This document shows, in pieces, positions 1-4,947 of a DNA stretch of 6,849 nucleotides. A model generated the notes under the pieces. It was not told where the DNA came from. It saw only the letters and a program-made list of their open reading frames with translations, and made no database searches. The number at the start of each line of letters is the position of its first letter. The stretch's first letter is position 1. The position numbers were made by a program, and so were the translations under genes. The DNA lies in assembly GCA_011525265.1 (NCBI GenBank), contig WTHV01000208.1, forward strand, positions 1 to 6,849, read 5' to 3'. The stretch comes from Alphaproteobacteria bacterium (GTDB lineage Bacteria; Pseudomonadota; Alphaproteobacteria; Puniceispirillales; Puniceispirillaceae).

Positions 1-583
1 CAACCATCTGGTCTGACAATGCGATAAGCTCTTCCATTGTTGATGGAATTTCATAACCATTATCTTCAAACTGTTCTGGTGAGTACCATACAAGTGATTT
101 CAGATCTTGCTTAAATGCAAAGCCATAGAAAGCATCTGAGCCATCAGCACCTGTATATGTGCCAAGGTCAACCCATGATGAGCCAGCACCATAATTGTTT
201 GTCATCCAATCTGCCAAATCTGAGCCAAGTGGTGAAAGATAGCCTTCAGCAGCCATGTCACCAGCCAAGCCTGGCTGTGGGAAAATCGCAATGTTAGGAG
301 CATTGTTTGACTGAAGATCAGCAACGATCAACGCAGCGAAGTCACGAGACCCTGAATATTTTACAACAGCACCCGTTGCTGCTTCAAAACAGCTTACAGT
401 TGCCATAAGGTTTTCTTCATCCTTGCCCTGCATTGAGCCGGCAACTGTGATAACTTCACCTGCGAAGCTACCAAGGTCACCCATCGCTGATGGTGTATCA
501 CAAACATCTGCTGATGCAGCATTTGTAAATGATAGTGATGCAGCCGCAAGCGCAGCAGCACCAAATAATTTAAAGTTTGACAT
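1..583 (-). CDS. ABC transporter periplasmic sugar-binding protein, AglE-like (C-terminus missing)
   Basis: This is the N-terminal 194 residues of an extracellular solute-binding protein; the gene runs off the left edge, and a full family member would be about 450 residues. A Sec signal peptide occupies residues 1-25 (hydrophobic Ala/Leu core, cleavage after ASA, mature start at D26). The mature part shows the SBP family 1 fold with the hallmark FPQPG at 101-105, then W-V-D-L-G near 137-141, Y-G-F-A-F-K near 153-158 and S-L-V-W-Y-S-P near 163-169. These are typical of the alpha-glucoside binding protein AglE and relatives. C28 and C65 of the mature part could form a disulfide. The start is fixed by a strong GGAGG five bases upstream of the ATG. 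It would deliver a sugar or glycoside to an inner-membrane permease and ATPase, presumably encoded further left. In sulfo-SMO clusters the equivalent SmoF binds sulfoquinovosyl glycerol, so that ligand is possible. A plain alpha-glucoside is equally compatible with the sequence. Confidence 0.9.
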   Translation of the reverse strand, partial: MSNFKLFGAAALAAASLSFTNAASADVCDTPSAMGDLGSFAGEVITVAGSMQGKDEENLMATVSCFEAATGAVVKYSGSRDFAALIVADLQSNNAPNIAIFPQPGLAGDMAAEGYLSPLGSDLADWMTNNYGAGSSWVDLGTYTGADGSDAFYGFAFKQDLKSLVWYSPEQFEDNGYEIPSTMEELIALSDQMV

Positions 584-588
584 TAATT

Positions 589-593
589 CCTCC
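589..593 (-). promoter_or_regulatory. Strong Shine-Dalgarno GGAGG of the sugar-binding protein gene
   Basis: On the minus strand GGAGG lies five bases before the ATG at 583-581. It is the best ribosome binding site in the window and fixes the start codon. This fits the high expression expected of a periplasmic binding protein. Confidence 0.75.
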
Positions 594-600
594 AAAGATT

Positions 601-624
601 TCAAGAGCGCCTGTGCACTCTTAA
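601..624 (-). promoter_or_regulatory. Stem-loop in the 5' leader of the sugar-binding protein gene
   Basis: In minus-strand RNA, arm UUAAGAGUGC (624-615) pairs with arm GCGCUCUUGA (610-601) around a four-base ACAG loop. This gives ten pairs including two G-U wobbles. The structure ends seven bases before the GGAGG ribosome binding site and is followed by GAAAUCUUUGG rather than a U-run, so it is not a classical terminator. It may stabilise the 5' end of the binding-protein mRNA or mark a processed end. The pairing is seen directly; the role is inferred. Confidence 0.45.
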
Positions 625-662
625 CACTGCCCGCCGCAAAGAAACACGCGTTGGACAAGGTT

Positions 663-694
663 AAAATACTGCCCCATCATCTTTAGGGCGTCAA
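663..694 (-). promoter_or_regulatory. Weak candidate promoter for the sugar-binding protein gene
   Basis: On the minus strand a good -35 match TTGACG (694-689) is followed after 18 bases by AGTATT (670-665), or after 20 bases by TATTTT (668-663). Neither -10 box has ideal sequence and spacing, so this is tentative. It would give a leader of about 70-80 bases containing the stem-loop at 601-624. It would allow the binding-protein gene to be transcribed separately from the upstream reductase gene. Confidence 0.25.
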
Positions 695-751
695 GAAATC
701 ATGAATAGTGCGATTTTCTGAAAGTCATCTTTTTTCATGATCTCTTCCGAC

Positions 752-768
752 ATTTCACCATGTGAAAT
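752..768. repeat. 17-base perfect odd palindrome, possible operator
   Basis: ATTTCAC (752-758) and GTGAAAT (762-768) are perfect inverted repeats separated by CAT. The palindrome sits 12 bases beyond the stop codon of the aldo-keto reductase gene, upstream of the sugar-binding protein gene. Its compact symmetry is like a dimeric regulator site. As RNA the stem is AT-rich and no U-run follows on the minus strand, so a terminator is unlikely. Confidence 0.35.
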
Positions 769-780
769 AAAAACAGATGA

Positions 781-1674
781 TTATGGCACCTCATGCCCAT
801 TGGCAGCTTCATAAAGCACAAACCAATCAGCCCGGCCCATCTCGACCTTCAACGCATCTGAAATTCTGCGAATGCGCTCAAGATTATTTGTTCCCAAAAC
901 GGGAATGATATTTGCAGGATGCGCCAAAAGCCATGCGACAGCAACAGCGCCTACATCAACAGATTGCGCCTCTGCCATTTTGTGTAATGCATCATAAAGC
1001 GCTTTATTTTCTGCTGAGAATAAAGCCCCCCCTGCCAAAGGTGACCATGCCATTGGCGCGACACCAAATTCTTGTAGATACGCTAAATCACCATTGATAA
1101 AGGCATCATTGGCCACAACAGACATTTCAATCTGATTTGTGGCAAGCTTTGTCGTCATGGCTGATTGAAGCAAGGTCCAATCATGGCGCTTGAAATTTGA
1201 AACGCCAACAGAGCCTACCTTGCCAGATGCAACAAGCCCATCAAGCGCTTTGCCAGTATCATGGTGATCCATCATAGGATCTGGGCGATGTACCAAAAGC
1301 AGGTCGATTTTTTCAACCCCCATCAAAGACAGGCTGGCCTCTACTGATTCTGTCATATGGCGTGCTGAGGTATCATAATATTTTACCGGCGCCGCAGCAT
1401 GACGTCCCACTGGCGCAATGATATCGCACTTTGTGACAATCTCGATTTTATCTTTCAAATGTGGGGCTTGGGCGAGTGCCGCACCCATAAGTTCTTCAGC
1501 CTCATAACCGCCATAGATATCTGCCTGATCCATGGTGGTAATACCTTGTTCAAGACAGGCTTCTATTTTTGCCTGAACATGGGCAGGTGAGGTATCTGTA
1601 TCATCACCCAAACGCCACATACCATAGACCAAACGAGAAACTGATAATTGGTCATTTAACACAATTTTTTCCAT
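781..1674 (-). CDS. smoB: Aldo-keto reductase, SmoB/YdhF type, probable 6-oxo-glucose reductase
   Basis: This 297-residue protein is a complete NAD(P)H-dependent aldo-keto reductase with a (beta/alpha)8 barrel. The catalytic tetrad is visible as D49 and Y54 (in M-D-Q-A-D-I-Y-G-G-Y), K82 (V-T-K) and H129 (L-V-H-R-P-D-P). The G-V-S-N-F strand motif and the late L-G-T-N-N-L-E-R-I-R cofactor-binding segment are also present. Length and motifs match E. coli YdhF and the SmoB group. In the sulfo-SMO pathway SmoB uses NADPH to reduce 6-oxo-glucose, the product of C-S bond cleavage, to glucose in the cytoplasm. The ATG overlaps the stop of the monooxygenase gene as TAATG, with a GGAG about ten bases upstream, so the two are translationally coupled. 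That coupling is the main argument for SmoB over a general YdhF-like reductase. Family is certain; substrate is inferred. Confidence 0.85.
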   Translation of the reverse strand: MEKIVLNDQLSVSRLVYGMWRLGDDTDTSPAHVQAKIEACLEQGITTMDQADIYGGYEAEELMGAALAQAPHLKDKIEIVTKCDIIAPVGRHAAAPVKYYDTSARHMTESVEASLSLMGVEKIDLLLVHRPDPMMDHHDTGKALDGLVASGKVGSVGVSNFKRHDWTLLQSAMTTKLATNQIEMSVVANDAFINGDLAYLQEFGVAPMAWSPLAGGALFSAENKALYDALHKMAEAQSVDVGAVAVAWLLAHPANIIPVLGTNNLERIRRISDALKVEMGRADWFVLYEAANGHEVP

Positions 1675-2831
1675 TAACGGCGCACTCCATTGCCAAGAGG
1701 GGTTGCAGGCATATTCGATGGAACACGCCCATATTCATGCGGCAGAGAACAAGTCTTTATCTCTGGCATGACTAGCTTTCCTATATAATCACATTCATCA
1801 AGATGTGGATAACCTGAGAAAATAAAACTGCGGATACCCATTTTTTGATATGATTCTAACTCTGATAAGATTTGATCAGCAGACCCGACTAATGCCGCAC
1901 CACAGCCTGATCTGGCACGGCCAACACCTGTCCATAGATGCGGCTCGATAAAGCCTTCCATATCTGATAATTCGCGATTTCGTGCCTGACGCGCAACACC
2001 ATAAGAGGTGCTATCAAGGGCGCGCTCTCTGATTTTACGCCCTTCTTCATCATCAAGCTTTGAGACAAGCATTTCAGCATATTCGCGTGCTTCTGCCTCT
2101 GTCTCGCGGACAATCATATGCACCCGCAAGCCGTAATCTAATGTTCTATTATAATGCTCTGCCCGCTCATGAACGGTTTTCATTCTCTGTGCCAAGTCAT
2201 CTTTGGTCTCTGGCCACATTAAATAGACGTCACAATGTTGGGCGCATAATTCAACAGCCGCCGGTGAATAACCGCCAAAATAAAGGAGCGGGCCACCATT
2301 TTGCTGATAGGGTCTTACAGGATCAGTAGAGAGATTTGCGAAATTATAAATCTCGCCTTCATAGCTAATTTCATCTTGTGTCCATGCTTGGCGCAAAATC
2401 TCTACAACCTCGCGCGAGCGTTGATAGCGATAAGCGCTATCCTCAACCTGCCCCGGGAAATCAGAGCTGATAATATTGATGGTCAAGCGGCCTTCTAGCA
2501 TATGATCTAGGGTGGCAATGGTGCGCGCCAACATAATAGGCTGCATTTCACCGCACCTGACAGCGGCAAGTAAATTCATCTTATCTGTAATCGGCGCACA
2601 GCCTGCCACAAAAGACAGCGTATCTTGGCCCACCTGATAAGATGAGGGGCATAGGATATTGCGAAAGCCATGAGCTTCTGAGCGTTTTACAATCTCTGAA
2701 CAATGCGCCCAGCTAGAGCGCAAATCGCCGTTCGGCACACCTAGATACTGAAAATCATCTGAACATAAGGCCGCAAAAAAACTGACCTCTGCGGCATTGA
2801 GATCAGGGCTGGTGATAGGCACAATACTCAT
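1674..2831 (-). CDS. smoC: SsuD-like FMNH2-dependent monooxygenase, probable sulfoquinovose monooxygenase SmoC
   Basis: This 385-residue protein belongs to the bacterial luciferase-like monooxygenases, closest to alkanesulfonate monooxygenase SsuD (about 380 residues). It cleaves a C-S bond with FMNH2 and O2, releasing sulfite and an aldehyde. SsuD-like blocks include P-L-L-Y-F-G-G (181-187), G-L-R-V-H-M-I-V-R-E-T (234-244), L-W-T-G-V-G (299-304), G-A-A-L-V-G (311-316) and S-G-Y-P-H-L-D-E (339-346). Residues matching the SsuD active-site Arg/His pair, flavin or sulfonate Arg, and Tyr/His are R236, H238, R307, Y341 and H343. The positions matching SsuD His11 and Cys54 appear changed, suggesting a different substrate. 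No ssuABC genes accompany it; an overlapping aldo-keto reductase does, which is the smoC-smoB arrangement. AAGG lies ten bases before the ATG. Expected action is sulfoquinovose to 6-oxo-glucose plus sulfite. It needs a flavin reductase, which is not in this window. Another organosulfonate remains possible. Confidence 0.85.
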   Translation of the reverse strand: MSIVPITSPDLNAAEVSFFAALCSDDFQYLGVPNGDLRSSWAHCSEIVKRSEAHGFRNILCPSSYQVGQDTLSFVAGCAPITDKMNLLAAVRCGEMQPIMLARTIATLDHMLEGRLTINIISSDFPGQVEDSAYRYQRSREVVEILRQAWTQDEISYEGEIYNFANLSTDPVRPYQQNGGPLLYFGGYSPAAVELCAQHCDVYLMWPETKDDLAQRMKTVHERAEHYNRTLDYGLRVHMIVRETEAEAREYAEMLVSKLDDEEGRKIRERALDSTSYGVARQARNRELSDMEGFIEPHLWTGVGRARSGCGAALVGSADQILSELESYQKMGIRSFIFSGYPHLDECDYIGKLVMPEIKTCSLPHEYGRVPSNMPATPLGNGVRR

Positions 2832-2958
2832 GTCTTATAAGCCTTTCCTAACTTGATACTTATCGCTGATAGGCGGATGGGCTATCAGATATTTGGCACT
2901 TGATTATCGTTACGCTAACAGCTATCACAGAGTTAATCAATGGTGTATCAATTTAAAA
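2832..2958. promoter_or_regulatory. Divergent promoter region between smoC-like gene and GntR gene
   Basis: These 127 bases separate the two divergent start codons and should hold both promoters. TATCA or TGATA words recur: TGATA at 2854 and 2867, TATCA at 2883, 2923 and 2946, with GCTATCA repeated exactly at 2881 and 2921. ACTTGAT is also repeated at 2851 and 2898. A weak rightward promoter is TTGGCA (2893-2898), 17 bases, TAACAG (2916-2921). No convincing leftward -10/-35 pair stands out. The layout, a regulator transcribed away from its target operon, suggests regulation by the adjacent GntR protein. Confidence 0.5.
2866..2888. promoter_or_regulatory. Candidate operator: inverted repeat CTGATAG-N9-CTATCAG
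   Basis: Perfect seven-base arms CTGATAG (2866-2872) and CTATCAG (2882-2888) flank a nine-base spacer in the middle of the divergent region. A smaller GATA-CT-TATC palindrome (2855-2864) lies directly beside it. The position, between the regulator gene and the catabolic operon, fits an operator for the GntR/HutC protein encoded next to it. No binding data can be read from sequence. Confidence 0.4.
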
Positions 2959-3711
2959 ATGACAAATAAAGATTTCATAGAAACCGCAACGCAAGATATA
3001 ATAGAGACAGCCACAGAAATGGGGGCTTTGCCGACTTATATTCAGATTGCAGAACATATCTCGCGCGAGATAAATGCCGGCATTCTGCTAGAGGGGCAGA
3101 GATTGCCAGGCGAGCGAGATATGGCAAAAACCTATCAGGTATCTGTTGGCACATTGCGCAAATCACTGGCACGCCTCACAGAGCTGGGTTTACTAGAAAG
3201 ACGCCAAGGCTCAGGCAATTACATTAAGAAAAATTTGAAATCAGCCACCATCTATTCGTTATTCAGGCTCGAATTGCGCAAAGGTGGCGGCCTGCCCACA
3301 GCACAGCTATTATCTGTTGAGACTATGGCTAAACCTGATGATTTGCCAAATTTTGGCAGTGCTGATTTTGCCCATCGCCTGCGCCGCTTGCGATTTTTGG
3401 ATGATATCCCCATCGCGCTAGAAGAGATTTGGCTTGATGGTAGTATTGCGGATCAAATCCACCATGAACAATTATCACAATCTGTCTATCAATTCTGCAA
3501 AGATGAATTCAATTTATGGATAAGCCATGCAGAAGATTGGGTAGGGTTGGCATCAATTCCTGAGTGGACGCCCGCCCCCTTCCCGCTTAAAGCAGGTACA
3601 ATCTCTGGTTTTATTGAACGCTTTGGCACAGCGCAAACAAATCAAGCAATAGAATTCTCGCGTACATGGTATGATAGCGATGTCGCGCGCTATGTTGCAC
3701 GGCTAACCTAG
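2959..3711 (+). CDS. GntR-family transcriptional regulator with UTRA ligand domain (HutC subfamily)
   Basis: With the ATG at 2959 this is a 250-residue DNA-binding regulator. An N-terminal winged helix-turn-helix spans about residues 25-91, with the classic L-P-G-E-R-D-M-A (49-56), V-S-V-G-T-L-R-K-S-L (61-70) and wing R-R-Q-G-S-G-N-Y-I (81-89). A UTRA effector domain follows from about 99 to 245, with R-R-L-R-F-L-D-D-I-P-I-A-L-E-E. Such proteins usually repress a neighbouring catabolic operon until a sugar or its derivative binds the UTRA domain. It is divergent to the smoC-smoB pair and 40 bases upstream of the Gfo/Idh gene, so it probably controls both sides; it occupies the role of SmoD. 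The start is not certain. A TTG at 2893 would add 22 residues but falls in the promoter region, and an ATG at 3019 also precedes the helix-turn-helix. None of the three has a strong ribosome binding site. Confidence 0.85.
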   Translation: MTNKDFIETATQDIIETATEMGALPTYIQIAEHISREINAGILLEGQRLPGERDMAKTYQVSVGTLRKSLARLTELGLLERRQGSGNYIKKNLKSATIYSLFRLELRKGGGLPTAQLLSVETMAKPDDLPNFGSADFAHRLRRLRFLDDIPIALEEIWLDGSIADQIHHEQLSQSVYQFCKDEFNLWISHAEDWVGLASIPEWTPAPFPLKAGTISGFIERFGTAQTNQAIEFSRTWYDSDVARYVARLT

Positions 3712-3751
3712 CCGCATTTCGGTTTCACTTATAAAAAGCAAGGGTATCACT

Positions 3752-4852
3752 ATGACAACATATTATGGCATGATTGGGTGCGGCATGATGGGCCAAGAGC
3801 ATCTGCGCAATATCGCCTTATTAGATGATGCAGTTGTCTTATCTATTTTTGAGCCTGATCATGATATGGCACAAGCCGCCCTTGCACTTGCACCTGAGGC
3901 AGAATTAGTACCATCACTTGATGCTCTTCTTGATAATGACAAGCTTGATTGCCTTGTGATTGTCAGCCCGAATTTCTGTCACGCAAGCCAATTACAACAT
4001 ATTGCACGCCGCACAAGCTTGCCTATTCTGGTTGAAAAGCCTCTATTTACCGACCCTGATGATCTCGCTGATATCATCGCCTTTCGTGATAGCTACAAAG
4101 CGCCTGTTTGGGTTGCTATGGAATATCGCTATATGCCGCCAATGCAACAATTCGTCTCAGAAGCTGAGAGCGTTACCGGTGGCATTAAGATGCTGACCAT
4201 CTTGGAGCACCGCTTTCCCTTCCTGACAAAGGTTGGGAACTGGAACCGCTTTAACAAAAATTCTGGTGGCACCTTTGTTGAGAAATGCTGTCACTTCTTT
4301 GACTTAATGCGCCATATTATTGGCTCGGACCCCATAAGGGTGATGGCGAGTGCCGGTCAGGATGTTAATCATTTAGATGAAATTTATGATGGCGTGCCAT
4401 CTGATATTTTGGATTGCGGCTATGTCATTGTGGATTTTGCCAATGGCAGACGCGCCTTGTTAGAATTATCCATGTATGCAGAGGGCTCTGAGTTTCAAGA
4501 AATGGTTCATGCCCTTGGGCCAAATGGCAAGATTGAGGTGAAATTACCTGGCCCTGCGCGCCTATGGTCAGGTGATAAGGATAAACAACCCGTCCCTCAA
4601 ATTATCAAAAGCCCACGAGTGCCCTGTGCGCCCATAACAATCGCCTGCCCGATTGATGAGACGATTTTAGATGCGGGCGATCATAATGGTTCAACCTTCC
4701 ATCAGCATCAGCGCTTTTTAGATGTGGTGCGCGGCAAAGGTGATGTTGAGGTCAGCCTTGATGATGGCATATGGGCTGTGCGCATGGGCATGGCGGCACA
4801 AGAATCTGCCAGAACAGGACAAGCCATCACCTTACAACCGCACCAGAGTTGA
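3752..4852 (+). CDS. Gfo/Idh/MocA-family NAD-dependent protein; candidate NAD-dependent sulfoquinovosidase (GH188-like)
   Basis: This is a 366-residue cytoplasmic protein with no signal peptide. An N-terminal Rossmann domain carries G-C-G-M-M-G (9-14) for NAD(P) and the family's E-K-P at 95-97. A C-terminal alpha/beta domain contains E-Y-R-Y-M-P (124-129), then G-G-T-F-V-E-K-C-C-H-F-F-D-L-M (172-186), where K178 and H181 are the likely catalytic-site residues. AAGGG lies seven bases before the ATG. Most family members are sugar or inositol dehydrogenases. Some, such as GH109 and the NAD-dependent sulfoquinovosidases of GH188, use bound NAD for transient oxidation and cleave glycosides. Since this cluster has smoB- and smoC-like genes but no visible GH31 sulfoquinovosidase, release of sulfoquinovose from sulfoquinovosyl glycerol is the most economical role. 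A simple sugar dehydrogenase cannot be excluded. Family is sure; the glycosidase role is inferred from context. Confidence 0.8.
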   Translation: MTTYYGMIGCGMMGQEHLRNIALLDDAVVLSIFEPDHDMAQAALALAPEAELVPSLDALLDNDKLDCLVIVSPNFCHASQLQHIARRTSLPILVEKPLFTDPDDLADIIAFRDSYKAPVWVAMEYRYMPPMQQFVSEAESVTGGIKMLTILEHRFPFLTKVGNWNRFNKNSGGTFVEKCCHFFDLMRHIIGSDPIRVMASAGQDVNHLDEIYDGVPSDILDCGYVIVDFANGRRALLELSMYAEGSEFQEMVHALGPNGKIEVKLPGPARLWSGDKDKQPVPQIIKSPRVPCAPITIACPIDETILDAGDHNGSTFHQHQRFLDVVRGKGDVEVSLDDGIWAVRMGMAAQESARTGQAITLQPHQS

Positions 4853-4947
4853 TACGCTAAAAAAGCGATGGTGCTTTGAGGCAAGGCGTTCTATCATCTC
4901 CTCTCAGCCATCTTCTTTCAGCACTTTGTTACATAGGTCTTTTTGTC
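4853..4947 (+). other. Short gap between the Gfo/Idh and GH1 genes
   Basis: These 95 bases hold no supported gene. A small hairpin, CGCT (4855-4858) with AGCG (4864-4867), lies just after the stop codon but is too short to call a terminator. A CTATCA word at 4891-4896 echoes the candidate operator words upstream of the regulator, but as a lone hexamer it may be chance. Transcription from the upstream gene can plausibly continue into the GH1 gene. Confidence 0.4.

Noticed and set aside
423..686. Plus-strand open frame of 87 codons
   Set aside because: It lies mostly antisense to the sugar-binding protein gene, which has a signal peptide, a strong ribosome site and clear family motifs. The frame has no recognisable domain.
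752..768. Palindrome after the aldo-keto reductase gene as a rho-independent terminator
   Set aside because: The seven-pair stem is AT-rich and the minus-strand sequence after it is GTCGGAAG, with no U-run.
2060..2498. Two plus-strand open frames antisense to the monooxygenase gene
   Set aside because: They are opposite a full-length SsuD-family gene with conserved motifs throughout. The antisense translations show no family features.
2893..2958. TTG-initiated extension of the GntR regulator
   Set aside because: It adds 22 residues not typical of the family, has no ribosome site, and the TTG overlaps a promoter-like TTGGCA and the repeat-rich regulatory region.
3752..4852. Gfo/Idh/MocA protein as an ordinary inositol 2-dehydrogenase
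   Set aside because: It lacks the typical inositol-dehydrogenase active-site segment, having E-K-C-C-H-F-F-D-L-M instead, and no iol genes are present. A different sugar dehydrogenase is still possible.
4876..4947. TTG-initiated extension of the GH1 gene, hydrophobic enough to resemble a weak signal peptide
   Set aside because: It lacks a proper signal-peptide layout and cleavage site. The GH1 core begins a few residues after the ATG at 4948, giving the usual family length.
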